52,512 bases of DNA from a bacterium Ga0077546 (GCA_001464165.1 LNEX01000320.1:1-52512); one strand, 5' to 3'; positions 17,148 to 26,461 are shown, counted from the stretch's first letter. Notes: generated by a model not told the origin, from the letters alone. Made by a program: numbers and translations.

Positions 17148-17606
17148 ATGGGAATATTTGGCGCACAAAAAGTAAGCCATGGACTTTCGCTTGAAGCGAA
17201 GGCAATGGTCGAGGCTTATTTTCAAAGACGTGGCCTCAACCCCAGCGACCATATGCTTAGTGATGCCAGCGGTCTCGGCTGGTGGCTAATGGAAGGCAGT
17301 GCAAAAGTTTTCATCTTTGTCCAAGACGGACCCCAAGGAGCAATTTTGCGCCTCACTTCCCCATTGGTCCATTTGCCCAAGGAAAACTTAGAACAGTTCT
17401 ATCGTCGACTCCTTGATCTAAACGGCACCCTTTCAAGTTGTGCCATATCAACCCATGAAGATCTAGCCTTAGTTGTGGCGCAGAGGCCTACATTTGGTCT
17501 CGTTCAAGAGGAACTTGACGATCTGGTCTGGCATGTGGCTTATGTGGCTGATTTGCTAGACAACAAGTTAGCCGAAGAGTTTGGGTGCCAAATGTACACC
17601 GGCTAG
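17148..17606 (+). CDS. YbjN-like small protein
   Basis: A 152-residue soluble protein. The ATG at 17148 has GGAGA upstream and begins MGIFGAQK; the in-frame extension to 17079 is not supported. The middle reads WWLMEGSAKVFIFVQ, then LRLTSPLVHLPKENLEQFYR, and the end EELDDLVWHVAYVADLLDNK. This order of a beta-rich half followed by a helix ending in a VADLLD-type segment is that of YbjN/type III chaperone-like proteins, thought to act in protein-protein contacts or stress. The reading is by pattern only. Its end overlaps the next frame by 26 bases if that gene uses its first start. Confidence 0.6.
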   Translation: MGIFGAQKVSHGLSLEAKAMVEAYFQRRGLNPSDHMLSDASGLGWWLMEGSAKVFIFVQDGPQGAILRLTSPLVHLPKENLEQFYRRLLDLNGTLSSCAISTHEDLALVVAQRPTFGLVQEELDDLVWHVAYVADLLDNKLAEEFGCQMYTG

Positions 17607-18450
17607 ACTTTTGAGCTTCTTGCCTCTTTCCAATGAAGATATCGAAACAATAGGTCGTCTAGCTCAACAAGCTGGTGAGTTAGCTCTATCTATGCGCGAA
17701 GGCGTGGACATTTCATATAAGGTGACTTTAGACGACAAAGTTACTAGCGCCGATAGAGCCTTGTCTAAACTAATCACTACGGCCATCAAAGAGCGCTTTC
17801 CTTCCGATTGTGTGATTTCAGAAGAAGACGACGAAGACATACATTCACCCAAGCACTCACTCAAGCATATAACCGCTCATACCCGCGTTTGGATGATAGA
17901 TCCTATCGATGGCACGCAGAACTATATTTTGGGCGACGGCCAATACTGTGTCATGATTGGCTTAATAATCGATATGCATCCAGTGTTTGGTTGGGTCTAC
18001 GAGCCACACACGAACAAACTTTATTTTGGTGGACCAAACTTCGGAGCTTTCAAGCGCCGCGGCAATACAATTGAGCAGATTGAAAATTTAGAGGCCCTAG
18101 ATATTACAGCCAATGCGCGCCTGGCGATGGGTTCACGGGATCGCAAGCAACACAATTGGATCGAGCAACTAGCCGTTGTCGACATAGTAAAAGTCGGCAG
18201 CATCGGTCTCAAAGTGGCACGAATACTAGAAAGAGAAGCCGACGTCTTCGCTCATCTTTCGTGTAAGCTAAAAACTTGGGACACGGCAGGGCCGGCGGCA
18301 ATTGCACTGGGAGCTGGTCTAGAAGTCGGAGGCATGGACTTTGACCAACTGCTCTTTGCGCTTCCCGACTTGCTTCACAACACCAGCATAATTATGGGGC
18401 GACCGGGTTCACTAGCCTGGTGCCGCAATCATCTAAGAAGGAAAATGTAA
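17581..18450 (+). CDS. Inositol-monophosphatase/CysQ family phosphatase
   Basis: A magnesium-dependent, lithium-sensitive-type phosphatase. The metal-site motifs are present in order: ISEEDDED (Glu pair), WMIDPIDGTQNYILG (the DPIDGT signature), and LKTWDTAGPAAIALGAGLEV (WD.a). These enzymes hydrolyse inositol monophosphate, fructose-1,6-bisphosphate or 3'-phosphoadenosine-5'-phosphate; sequence alone does not choose, though CysQ-like activity is plausible. The start is unsettled: TTG codons at 17581, 17611 and 17620 are all possible and none has a strong ribosome site. The first overlaps the previous gene. RNase D starts 3 bases after the stop, so the two are probably co-transcribed. Confidence 0.85.
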   Translation: MGAKCTPARLLSFLPLSNEDIETIGRLAQQAGELALSMREGVDISYKVTLDDKVTSADRALSKLITTAIKERFPSDCVISEEDDEDIHSPKHSLKHITAHTRVWMIDPIDGTQNYILGDGQYCVMIGLIIDMHPVFGWVYEPHTNKLYFGGPNFGAFKRRGNTIEQIENLEALDITANARLAMGSRDRKQHNWIEQLAVVDIVKVGSIGLKVARILEREADVFAHLSCKLKTWDTAGPAAIALGAGLEVGGMDFDQLLFALPDLLHNTSIIMGRPGSLAWCRNHLRRKM

Positions 18451-18453
18451 GTA

Positions 18454-19719
18454 ATGGAAAACCCAAAAACAAATTCTTCAAGATCAAATACTGCCCTAAT
18501 TACTGCCCCAAAAGACTTAGAAGAAGTTGTGGCGTTAATTGAAGAAGCGGGTGTATTTGGCCTTGACCTTGAGTTCATCCCAGAACGCACATACTTTCCT
18601 ATTATTTGTCTTGTGCAAATAGCTGTTCAAGATAAAGTCTTCCTGGTTGACCCGATTGAACTTAAAGACCTACAGCTTCTCTGGAAAACTGTTGCAGACA
18701 GCCGAATTATAAAAGTCTTGCATGCAGCCTCCCAAGATTTGACGATCATTTTCCAGCGCTCCGGTCTAATACCAAAAAACATTTTCGACACACAAATTGC
18801 CGCTGGTTTTCTTGGCCTAGGCTACCCGGCAGGCTACGGCAAGCTTCTAGCTGCGCTATTTGACCTAAACCTCTCCAAAACAGAATCTTTTACAGACTGG
18901 CAGGCCCGCCCCCTAAGCCGCTCACAAATTGAGTATGCCATCGATGACGCTTTGCATTTGATTCCACTCTACCAACGGCTGCAAAGCGAACTCGAAAGCC
19001 GCAAGCGACTTGACTGGGTTATTGAGGAGTGTAAACACTACGAGCAAGACAACTACTACATAAAAGAAAGCGGTCGTGAATTCTTAAGAGTAAAGGGTGC
19101 ACAAGGCCTAAATCGCCGAAAATTGGCTGTACTGCAAGCAGTCTGTTTATGGCGAGAGGCAGAGGCTAAGCGCACAGATAGACCAGCTCGTTCAGTAATA
19201 AACGATAACATCATGCTTGAGCTGGCAAAAAAACCGCCTTCATCGATTGAAGACATTCAGCGCATTCGTGGCATTCGCTCGGATCAACTGTCGCATTGGG
19301 GACGGAAGGTCGTAAAAGTAATCGAAGAAGCTAACCAAATTGCCGACAAGGATTGTCCGCAATGGCCATCGGGTCGAGCCCCTTCAAAAGCCGACGTACT
19401 AATTGCCGATGTGCTTTACACCGTGCTCAAAATCAGAGCACTTGACTTAGAAATTGCACCAGAGCTAATTGCCACCAGAGACGAACTACAAGGACTAGTC
19501 AAAATAGGTCGTGACATCGCCCCAGCCGAGAGCCATTTGGCAACCGCCGACAGCGACAATATGACTGGCGACGAAGGACAAAACCCCCTTACTTTTGGCT
19601 GGCGTAGAAGATTAGCCGGAAACGAACTGATTAGTGTGATGCGAGGTACGCCAATTAAGGTGACTATATCTGAAAGCAGCGCAACTCCAATTGCGATTAA
19701 TCTTTGCGATGGCAACTGA
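18454..19719 (+). CDS. rnd: Ribonuclease D family 3'-5' exonuclease
   Basis: RNase D trims the 3' ends of tRNA and other stable RNAs. The DEDD exonuclease motifs are visible: FGLDLEFIPE (DxE, motif I), VLHAASQDL with DTQIAAGFLGLG (motif II), and YAIDDALHLIPLY (motif III, DEDDy type). A C-terminal helical part includes an HRDC-like segment (SIEDIQRIRGIRSDQLSHWG). At 421 residues it is slightly longer than E. coli RNase D (375), with an extended tail. ATG three bases after the phosphatase stop. Together with the CCA-adding enzyme at 49.6 kb, the window carries two tRNA 3'-end functions. Confidence 0.92.
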   Translation: MENPKTNSSRSNTALITAPKDLEEVVALIEEAGVFGLDLEFIPERTYFPIICLVQIAVQDKVFLVDPIELKDLQLLWKTVADSRIIKVLHAASQDLTIIFQRSGLIPKNIFDTQIAAGFLGLGYPAGYGKLLAALFDLNLSKTESFTDWQARPLSRSQIEYAIDDALHLIPLYQRLQSELESRKRLDWVIEECKHYEQDNYYIKESGREFLRVKGAQGLNRRKLAVLQAVCLWREAEAKRTDRPARSVINDNIMLELAKKPPSSIEDIQRIRGIRSDQLSHWGRKVVKVIEEANQIADKDCPQWPSGRAPSKADVLIADVLYTVLKIRALDLEIAPELIATRDELQGLVKIGRDIAPAESHLATADSDNMTGDEGQNPLTFGWRRRLAGNELISVMRGTPIKVTISESSATPIAINLCDGN

Positions 19720-19781
19720 AGCTCGTATATGGGCTAAGATCTGAATGATTTATAATATTGCTTTACTACTGGAATTGAACA

Positions 19782-21707
19782 ATGACATCAGTTAAAGACG
19801 ACTCAAAAGACGCTAGTTTTGCCGAGACAGCCATGCAGTTGGCCGGAAAAACAGAAGAAGAAGCGAAACGTACAGGTGCCGTTGACCGCACCGACGACGA
19901 GGTAGATTCATTCTTCGCCGAGCAATACAAAACGTCGAATAGCCCGGTGCACAGGGCTATCTGGGAAGCAAAAGTACCGGTCGAATTATTCTCGACCCCA
20001 AAGCTAAATGGCGAATCAATGAATTTGCCTGCCATGAAAAAATCCCTAGAAGTATTGGCGCGCCATAAAAAGAACGGCACCATGCTTGACGGCGATGGCA
20101 AGATCAGCAAAGCAGTTCTTGATGAACTTGCCAAGGCTGGTTATTGGGGCATGCTGATTGAACAAAAGTACGGCGGACAGGGCGGCACAGCGCGCCAGTT
20201 CATGACGTTCCTCACTCAAGTAGCCTCAATTGAACCGACAGCTGCTGGATTGGCTTCTGTGCACGGCTGTATTGGCGCTGTTGATCCCGTGCGTTACTTT
20301 GGCAGCGAAGAGCAAAGACAGAGGCTGTTGCCTAAACTAGCCAGTGGTGAGGCTCTCTCTGCCTTTGCCCTGACAGAACCCCAGGCCGGGTCTGACTTGA
20401 CTGCCCTTAAAACCAAGGCAGAATTAGATGGTGATCACTATGTGGTCAATGGCGAGAAGCTTTTCATTACAAACGCCATAGCCGGTCGAACTATAGGACT
20501 CGTCTGTCTAGTCGACGGCAAACCAGCGGCACTCATTGCTGATTTACCGAAAGAAGAAAACGACGAATTCCAAATCATTCCTTACAAGTTGCATGCCCTC
20601 AAGCATGCCTTTAACAATGGACTGAAGTTCAAAAACTTCAAGGTTCCAAAAGAGAATCTCTTAGTTCCGACCACTGGTGATGGCCTAACTGTTGCCTACC
20701 ACGGACTAAACATGGGACGTCTTGCGCTCTGTGCTACAGCCTCTGGCGTAATGCGCATTATGCTAGCCAACATGCTTCCTTGGGCCAAATTCCGCGACAC
20801 ATATGGCAACGCCATTGAAACCAGAGAACTGGTCAAACGTAGAATTGCGCGAGCAGCTGCTTTAATCTGCGGAGCGGACGCTTTAGTAGCTTGGGGTTCT
20901 TGGCTGTTAGACCAAGGTTACCGTGGCGAACTCGAATGTATCATTGCTAAAATCTTCGGCTCTGAGGCCGAGAAAGAATGTGCCATAGAGTTATTTATGA
21001 AGACTCATGGTGGACGCTCGTTTTTAGCTGGGCATTTACTGGGTGATAACATTCACGACTTCCTTGCTCCCTGTATTTACGAGGGCGAGGGCGAGATGCT
21101 TGGAATGGCTTTCTTCAAATCATTGGCTAAACAACACGGCGTCACTTACTTTGAACCAATCGGCAAAGCCATTCCTCGCGCTGGGCTGAAGAAATTCAAT
21201 CCAATGAACCCTCTGCACGGATTTGCCTTGCGCAATGAATTAGTGCCCTACGCATTCTGGTGGATGGGCAAGCAGCTAGAAGGCGTCGACTCTCACGAAA
21301 TTCCTGGAATGTCGCAAGAACTGAAGGCCCATGTAGATTTTGCACTTGAGTTTCTTTCAGACACACCCCTCGAGCTAAGTCAGGCAATGGTCAAGCACCA
21401 ACTTAAGTTGGCAGATAGACAATGCCGCATTGCCGAGATGTCGCAAAGAGCACAAGATGCAATTATCATTTTGGTAACGGCATTGTGGGCCCACAACGAA
21501 AAGAATTCTGTGATTGAGGCAGCTGCTGACATTCTCTGTCAAGATTTGCGCTGCAAACTTACCGGTGAAAGACCTTCTGATAGTTACTTCAAAGCTGCCA
21601 GTAAATTAGCAGATCAAATTATTGACGGCAAATTCCCGGGATTGTCAGAAGTGGCTGTTCAAGACATTCTCTTCAAATATGACAAGCCTGTCAAAGAGAA
21701 AGCTTAG
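19782..21707 (+). CDS. Acyl-CoA dehydrogenase, extended form
   Basis: This flavoenzyme makes the first double bond of acyl-CoA beta-oxidation. The FAD-binding signature FALTEPQAGSDLTALKT is clear. EKLFITNAIAG and the catalytic-Glu region IYEGEGEMLGMAF follow in order, with GLNMGRLALCATASG in the C-terminal helical bundle. At 641 residues it exceeds the usual 380-400, with about 95 extra residues at the N-terminus and about 150 at the C-terminus (helical, to VKEKA). This resembles other long acyl-CoA dehydrogenases that act on long-chain substrates; chain length is inference. It stands alone, without electron-transfer flavoprotein or thiolase genes nearby. Convergent with exonuclease III, 10 bases apart. 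Confidence 0.92.
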   Translation: MTSVKDDSKDASFAETAMQLAGKTEEEAKRTGAVDRTDDEVDSFFAEQYKTSNSPVHRAIWEAKVPVELFSTPKLNGESMNLPAMKKSLEVLARHKKNGTMLDGDGKISKAVLDELAKAGYWGMLIEQKYGGQGGTARQFMTFLTQVASIEPTAAGLASVHGCIGAVDPVRYFGSEEQRQRLLPKLASGEALSAFALTEPQAGSDLTALKTKAELDGDHYVVNGEKLFITNAIAGRTIGLVCLVDGKPAALIADLPKEENDEFQIIPYKLHALKHAFNNGLKFKNFKVPKENLLVPTTGDGLTVAYHGLNMGRLALCATASGVMRIMLANMLPWAKFRDTYGNAIETRELVKRRIARAAALICGADALVAWGSWLLDQGYRGELECIIAKIFGSEAEKECAIELFMKTHGGRSFLAGHLLGDNIHDFLAPCIYEGEGEMLGMAFFKSLAKQHGVTYFEPIGKAIPRAGLKKFNPMNPLHGFALRNELVPYAFWWMGKQLEGVDSHEIPGMSQELKAHVDFALEFLSDTPLELSQAMVKHQLKLADRQCRIAEMSQRAQDAIIILVTALWAHNEKNSVIEAAADILCQDLRCKLTGERPSDSYFKAASKLADQIIDGKFPGLSEVAVQDILFKYDKPVKEKA

Positions 21708-21717
21708 ACTTTTTCGT

Positions 21718-22500
21718 CTATATTTCGAATTCAGCAATTACGGGTGCATGGTCCGACGGCTTTTCTAGTTTTCTGGGCTCAACGTCTATCCATGAGCGTT
21801 TCAGCGCCTCTTTTAATGGTGGCGACACAAGAATATGGTCAATGCGCATACCGCGTTTGCGGCGAAATGCCATCATGCGGTAATCCCACCAAGAGAAATG
21901 ACCAGAACCCTGCTCAAATTCTCTGAAACTATCAATCAGGCCTAGATTAGTAAGCTGGCGGAAACAGTCACGCTCGGCTTCACTGACCAAGACTTGCCCC
22001 ACCCATTCGGCTGGATCATGAACATCGCGATCGTCGGGAGCTATATTGAAATCACCACAAATAACTAACTTGTCTGAAACAACACCATTTTTGACATGGC
22101 GCTCTTCTATATAAGAGATCAGCGCCTTAAACCAGGCCAACTTATATTCGTACTTAGCTGACCCGACTTCTGAGCCGTTTGGCACGTATAAGTTGAGAAT
22201 GTACACACCATTGACACAAACCTCTATCAAACGACTTTGAAGGGGCTCTGGTGAGCCCGGCAAAAATTTGCTTACACATTCAGTCGTACTTTTTGAAAGT
22301 ATGGCCACACCATTGTAAGTTTTCTCACCAACAACATGAGCGCTATAACCGATTTCAGCAAGCTGCTCAAAAGGAAATTTCTCTTCAATGGTTTTCAGCT
22401 CTTGCAAACAGACATGATCCGGGGACATGCTTTTGAGCCAATCTAAAAGATGAGGCAATCTAACAGTTATGGAGTTGACATTCCAACTTGCAATGAGCAT
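21718..22500 (-). CDS. xth: Exodeoxyribonuclease III / AP endonuclease
   Basis: The enzyme cuts at abasic sites and degrades duplex DNA 3' to 5' in base excision repair. The 260-residue protein shows the EEP nuclease motifs: SWNVNSI at the N-terminus, LQELK with the metal-binding Glu, ICGDFNIAPDDRDVHDP with catalytic Asp/Asn, MRIDHILVS, and SDHAPVIAEF with the catalytic His. The ATG at 22500 follows GGGGAGAGCT, better than the upstream ATG at 22512. Length matches E. coli Xth (268). Confidence 0.95.
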   Translation of the reverse strand: MLIASWNVNSITVRLPHLLDWLKSMSPDHVCLQELKTIEEKFPFEQLAEIGYSAHVVGEKTYNGVAILSKSTTECVSKFLPGSPEPLQSRLIEVCVNGVYILNLYVPNGSEVGSAKYEYKLAWFKALISYIEERHVKNGVVSDKLVICGDFNIAPDDRDVHDPAEWVGQVLVSEAERDCFRQLTNLGLIDSFREFEQGSGHFSWWDYRMMAFRRKRGMRIDHILVSPPLKEALKRSWIDVEPRKLEKPSDHAPVIAEFEI

Positions 22501-23432
22501 AGCTCTCCCCAAATGAATCTAAAATTGTTAACGGTAACCAGCAAAATTGTGGCAAATGTGAATCTAAGTCTTATATCTAACTCGATTTTGCTGTTAAAAA
22601 TCTAGTACCTCTGCGCCTTTCGTCAAACATTGCTCATTGTGATTAAGGCAGCAAAAAAAAATTGACTTTTTTGTAGCAGGGCAATATATGCGATCGGTGC
22701 AAAACCTGTAGATAACCCAGCAAGTAGTACCCCACTGGCAGTCTATGGCCGCCAGAATCGGCATGAACACTTGCTTCATCATGCAATTGAGGACACCGGT
22801 CAGGGTCCCCGGGTACAGATATACAACCATGGTATCAACAGTGATACCATTTAATGATAACTAGATGCCGTCTGGCTTACCTTGTAGACATAGTATAAAT
22901 ATCACTAGTACGCAAGACACTAAGCCCTACCAAAACCGGCCAGATAAACTCGAAACAGCAAAGACTCAAACCCGCATGAACAGTCAACTTGATTCATTTT
23001 TCAGCGAAAAGCAGAAAGTGCCTAGCACAAATTTTCGGCAATGCAATAGGTGTATATGTCCTTGTGGATCCTAGTATCTATACCGTTTTCAGGCCGATCC
23101 TTGAAGACGGTTACCGTGCTTGCCATTGCGCCTTTCGGAAAATCCTTTTATGTGCTCTTCGATGAAATTGGGTATTTATGCCCCTTTTAGACCTTTACGA
23201 TATCGACTTTCATGTGTAAATTGAATACATGTTGAAGGTGGTTGATAAATCCAACTAACCACCCAAAAGCAGTTACCTATTGTTAAGACCGTAGACAAAA
23301 AAAACGGACTCAGAACTATAGGAACGACTTCGTCTCAAGACCTCTGCGCCAGAGTGCAGTTTGCTTGAGGTGTACCTTCGCGCCCCAATAAGCCCCCCTT
23401 GTCGCCAGACAGATATCCCCGAGGAACCGAAT
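22501..23432 (+). other. 932-base stretch without a convincing gene, upstream of an RHH regulator
   Basis: Neither strand has a frame with a ribosome site and a family-like protein. It does hold structure. An imperfect long inverted repeat TAACCAGCAAAAT (22535-22547) pairs with ATTTTGCTGTTA (22585-22596). A 9-bp palindrome lies at 22829-22850. GGTGGTT (23237-23243) pairs with AACCACC (23257-23263). A 44-codon hydrophobic frame at 23056 has only a weak AGG site. An untranslated leader, a small RNA or a decayed gene are all possible. Confidence 0.4.
22829..22850. promoter_or_regulatory. Palindrome ATGGTATCA-ACAG-TGATACCAT
   Basis: A perfect 9-bp inverted repeat with a 4-base spacer. Its size and symmetry fit a dimeric regulator's operator. 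It lies in the long gap between xth and the ribbon-helix-helix gene. A related half-site pair (TGATACCA, TGGTATCA) occurs at 38011-38035. Confidence 0.45.
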
Positions 23433-23663
23433 ATGCCCAAAAAGGTCCTAATTGCACTGCCTCCTGCCATGCTAGAGCAAGTAGATTTCATCGCTCAGTG
23501 CGAGCACCGCACTAGATCCGATCTGATAAGAGAAGCTCTTCGCCGGTATCTCGATAATTTCAGAAGGCAGCAAGGTGGGGCCCACCTTTCAGTCAGCACC
23601 ATGGAAGTCTCTGAAAACTACTCCGCCATCGGAGCCGTTTCTACCCCATCTTCATCAACATAG
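23433..23663 (+). CDS. Ribbon-helix-helix (CopG/NikR-type) DNA-binding protein
   Basis: A 76-residue protein starting at an ATG at 23433 behind GAGGAA. The N-terminal half is a ribbon-helix-helix motif: a beta strand (KKVLIALPPAMLEQVD), helix A, the turn (AQCEHRTRSDLIREALRRYL) and helix B. The C-terminal 25 residues are Ser/Thr-rich and probably flexible. Such proteins bind DNA as dimers and control transcription, sometimes as antitoxins; no toxin gene follows. It stands alone, with a 932-base gap before it and a strong stem-loop after it. Target unknown; the palindrome at 22829-22850 is a candidate for autoregulation. Confidence 0.85.
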   Translation: MPKKVLIALPPAMLEQVDFIAQCEHRTRSDLIREALRRYLDNFRRQQGGAHLSVSTMEVSENYSAIGAVSTPSSST

Positions 23664-23691
23664 AGACTGCTAGTCAGTTTCAAATTCAAAC

Positions 23692-23726
23692 AGAAGAGAC
23701 CGCCTCCAATCGAGGCGGTCTCTTCT
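23692..23726 (+). terminator. Perfect 15-bp stem-loop after the RHH gene
   Basis: AGAAGAGACCGCCTC (23692-23706) pairs without mismatch with GAGGCGGTCTCTTCT (23712-23726) around a 5-base loop, 29 bases after the RHH stop. The position is that of a terminator, but no T run follows. Instead GGTCTCTTCTA is repeated 16 bases after its first copy. Confidence 0.65.
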
Positions 23727-23801
23727 ACTATGGTCTCTTCTATAAAGGTTGCGGGTACACTAAAGTATTAAACGAATTGGGCTGCAAAAGAAGATCAAAA
23801 T

Positions 23802-24287
23802 ATGCTGCATAACATAGAAGAAGAAGAACGTGTCAAGGGCATAATCACAGTGCTTGATCACTGCTTGGCCTTGACCACCAAGATTAACGAAATCATTTCT
23901 CGCCTCACCGAGAAACGCGTCACCCTTGAAGAAAAAATGATCCGCACCTACTTTCATCAATTTGCCGCCAATTTAGTTAGTTGCGCCGCCTCAATGCACC
24001 AGAGTCTAGCCAACGCCTATGGGGATGGCACCACAAGGCATGAGCAGAAGACCCAGGCTATCGTCGCCCTGGCTGGTGAGCTATTAGCCCGCTCAAATGC
24101 CTTAGAAGAGCTTCTAGGGGCCTCTGAAGTAATAGTTGATGACTTACTTAAGATCTTGAGATACGACTTGAATTTTCTTGAGCAATACTATGAGTACGGT
24201 TTGTACACCAAACTCACCAATGAGTGCGATTTTGTCGCCAAATCAAACGAACTTCTGCAATCAATCAATAACATAAAGCTGACTTAA
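23802..24287 (+). CDS. Hypothetical helical protein, 161 residues
   Basis: Starts at an ATG at 23802 with a purine-rich AGAAGA upstream. The protein is almost entirely predicted helix, with heptad-like runs (RVKGIITVLDHCLALTTKIN, then ISRLTEKRVTLEEKMI, then LAGELLARSNALEELLGASE). It has no signal peptide or membrane segment, so it is probably a cytoplasmic helical bundle. I recognise no family. It converges on the HEAT-repeat gene with overlapping stop codons (TAA 24285-24287 against TTA 24284-24286), so no space exists for a terminator between them. Confidence 0.75.
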   Translation: MLHNIEEEERVKGIITVLDHCLALTTKINEIISRLTEKRVTLEEKMIRTYFHQFAANLVSCAASMHQSLANAYGDGTTRHEQKTQAIVALAGELLARSNALEELLGASEVIVDDLLKILRYDLNFLEQYYEYGLYTKLTNECDFVAKSNELLQSINNIKLT

Positions 24288-24871
24288 CCAGCGTAGGCTC
24301 CAGACTTGCGCAAGGCCTTCTCGGCTTTCTGCCGCACCTGAGCGTCTTCGTCATCACGCAAGGCATTTTTAAGACTTTCTACGATTGGTGCTAACTCAAG
24401 ATCACGCTCTGCGTTCTTGGCAGCGTTCTTTGAATTGGTGCTCTCTTTTATCTTGGCCAGCATCTTACCAAGAGCTTTGGCCGCTTCTCTGCGCACCAAT
24501 GGATACTGATCTTCAAGTTGCACGGTTATAGCTAGAGCAATTGGCAGTGACGGATGTTGATAGCGTTCTAAAGTAATAGTCGCTTCCATGCGCACCCACT
24601 CGTCAGAGTTCGAAAGCAAACCTAGAATTGGCTTCAAGTAGGGTTTAATTGCACCAGGTTTTTCTTGAAACCATCGTAATGCGGTCAAGCGAACATAGAC
24701 ACTAGGATGATCTAAAGCATCGGCATAAAGTCGGGCACTTGATTTTAGTAGTTGCTCGGTGAGGCCAATGCGGAAAGAGCGTGGCTCAAAACCTGGATAA
24801 TCGTGCTGAATAATCATGTTAGTGACAAAATCAGCTAATGTATCGAGGTCGCTGGCGGAAGAAGTGTTCAT
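24284..24871 (-). CDS. HEAT-repeat protein
   Basis: A 195-residue soluble protein built from HEAT-type helical pairs. Examples are LDHPSVYVRLTALRWFQE, LLSNSDEWVRMEATITLERY, EDQYPLVRREAAKALGKML and LRDDEDAQVRQKAEKALRKS, each with the conserved D..VR..A..AL core. Such repeats form a protein-binding scaffold; in Cyanobacteria related ones are phycobilin lyases, but nothing here supports that role. Starts at an ATG at 24871. It lies about 40 bases after the secreted protein gene at 24911-26386 on the same strand and may share its transcript. Confidence 0.85.
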   Translation of the reverse strand: MNTSSASDLDTLADFVTNMIIQHDYPGFEPRSFRIGLTEQLLKSSARLYADALDHPSVYVRLTALRWFQEKPGAIKPYLKPILGLLSNSDEWVRMEATITLERYQHPSLPIALAITVQLEDQYPLVRREAAKALGKMLAKIKESTNSKNAAKNAERDLELAPIVESLKNALRDDEDAQVRQKAEKALRKSGAYAG

Positions 24872-24910
24872 CTGATCGTGTCCGTTAAAATTCTATTGCG
24901 ATTTATTTTT

Positions 24911-26386
24911 CTATTGGCCAAATAAGCCCTGAAACGGATTGGACCCTGGTGGGAACTGCGGCATGCCTCCACCAAAAGGATTTCCGCCGCCACCAAAGGG
25001 ATTTTGTCCAGGTTGCAAGCTCGGAAATTGGCTCTGGCCAGATTGGCCCGGTTGCATCATCTGCATCATACCAGAGTAAGGATTGGTATTAGCTACCTGA
25101 CCTTTTGTCACATATCCGTACATAACTATTTTCTGCTGGAACTTACGGTCTTGGCCAAAAACAACTTGCGCTGCTTGCACATACATTTGCTGACTATTGA
25201 CTTTAGTGAAACGCAAAACAGATTCTTCGTAGCGTTTTCTTGGCTGACCGGTAGAGCGCATAATTTCATTACATTCAGCCACAATCTGCTGTTCAAGCAC
25301 ATTAGGAGCAAGCTGCCGCACTTGGTTTTTCAGTGTACGTTGAACAAACTCGTTGCCGGACAAACCTTTAGCATACTGACTTGATTGAATATCGCCAAAA
25401 GAAAAGATTACAGGAACGGGCATGCTCTGTGCCATTTGCTGCATCATTTGGCCCATGGGGCCCATATTGGCGAAGCTCTGGCCTCCCATCATTTGGGCCA
25501 TCTGCTGGTCGGCACCAATATCTTTTCCCGGTACAGAGAACATTACTTTGGCTGGTGCCAAAACTATTCCGCCCCGGGTATCTTGCGCAAACATAAAATT
25601 GGTCGATCCTTTGGCGCCAGTTTTGAAGATCTTCAAGACTTTCGAGGCTTCTTCAGGATCAATCTTGTAGCAAATTGGATCTTGTTCAACTCGCCATACT
25701 GTCAGGTCACCACCCCAATTTCCACGATAATCTGAGGGGAAGCTTTTTGCTATAGTGCCAGAGAACATACTTACATCGGTAGCAGCACCACTGAGAGGCT
25801 TCTTCGCTAGTGAATTATCTAACTGGGGCGTCATCGCCTTGAGGATTATAGGAAAGTTGGCACCGTTGCCGCTGGTAATTTGCTCAATGCGACCATAGAG
25901 TTTAGTGGTTGTGGCCTGGGCCTGAATGGCTTTGACTGCCGGAGTAACTGCTGCTGCTTTAGAAGCGCTTCCAGCTAAGCCCGTTGGCGCAGTGGAATGG
26001 GCAGAGGAATGGGCAGCGGACTGGGCAGCGGCTGCCGCTGCCTCTTTAACGTGAGGAAGGTCAATAACCGGCCGTACAATCACAGGATCGGCGTAAGACT
26101 CATTTGCTGGCGCTGGGGCTGCCGTTGCAGACGTAGATGTAGTTGCTGAAGTAGCAGTATTAGAAGCAGCGGAACTAGCAGCAGTTGCAGTATCGCTAGC
26201 AGCTGGCGTTTCTGTCTTCACTGGCTCGATACCAGTAACCTCTGATGGCAAGCCCGAACTAGCACTCGACCCAGCTTCAGATTCAACCGCATAAGCAGGC
26301 TGAAGAATTGCTAAGGGGCTCAGTACCTGCAAGGCCAGCGATAGGCTCAGTAGTAAGGCTGAGGTGCGCTCAGGGAACTTTTTCAT
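24911..26386 (-). CDS. Secreted low-complexity protein, 491 residues
   Basis: ATG at 26386 behind GGTGGAGAAAT. A long signal peptide (KKFPERTSALLLSLSLALQV, cleaved near PAYAV) is followed by about 110 residues very rich in Ala, Ser and Thr. A folded central part (about 160-420) contains KLYGRIEQITSGNGANFPII and WRVEQDPICYKIDPEEA. The C-terminus is Gly/Pro/Gln/Met-rich (QFPSLQPGQNPFGGGGNPF). The layout suggests an envelope or surface protein with disordered arms. No known domain is recognised. Confidence 0.8.
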   Translation of the reverse strand: MKKFPERTSALLLSLSLALQVLSPLAILQPAYAVESEAGSSASSGLPSEVTGIEPVKTETPAASDTATAASSAASNTATSATTSTSATAAPAPANESYADPVIVRPVIDLPHVKEAAAAAAQSAAHSSAHSTAPTGLAGSASKAAAVTPAVKAIQAQATTTKLYGRIEQITSGNGANFPIILKAMTPQLDNSLAKKPLSGAATDVSMFSGTIAKSFPSDYRGNWGGDLTVWRVEQDPICYKIDPEEASKVLKIFKTGAKGSTNFMFAQDTRGGIVLAPAKVMFSVPGKDIGADQQMAQMMGGQSFANMGPMGQMMQQMAQSMPVPVIFSFGDIQSSQYAKGLSGNEFVQRTLKNQVRQLAPNVLEQQIVAECNEIMRSTGQPRKRYEESVLRFTKVNSQQMYVQAAQVVFGQDRKFQQKIVMYGYVTKGQVANTNPYSGMMQMMQPGQSGQSQFPSLQPGQNPFGGGGNPFGGGMPQFPPGSNPFQGLFGQ

Positions 26387-26461
26387 ATTTCTCCACCGGT
26401 GACATCAGCAATGTGCCCAATGACAGCACATTTAACCCTACCGTCAAATAGCCTGAAATTG

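Noticed and set aside
22594..22830. 78-codon Cys-rich minus-strand frame starting in the palindrome
   Set aside because: No ribosome site, its start lies inside the inverted repeat, and no family-like pattern; it remains only a weak possibility.
23056..23190. 44-codon hydrophobic plus-strand frame
   Set aside because: Only a marginal AGG upstream and no other support.
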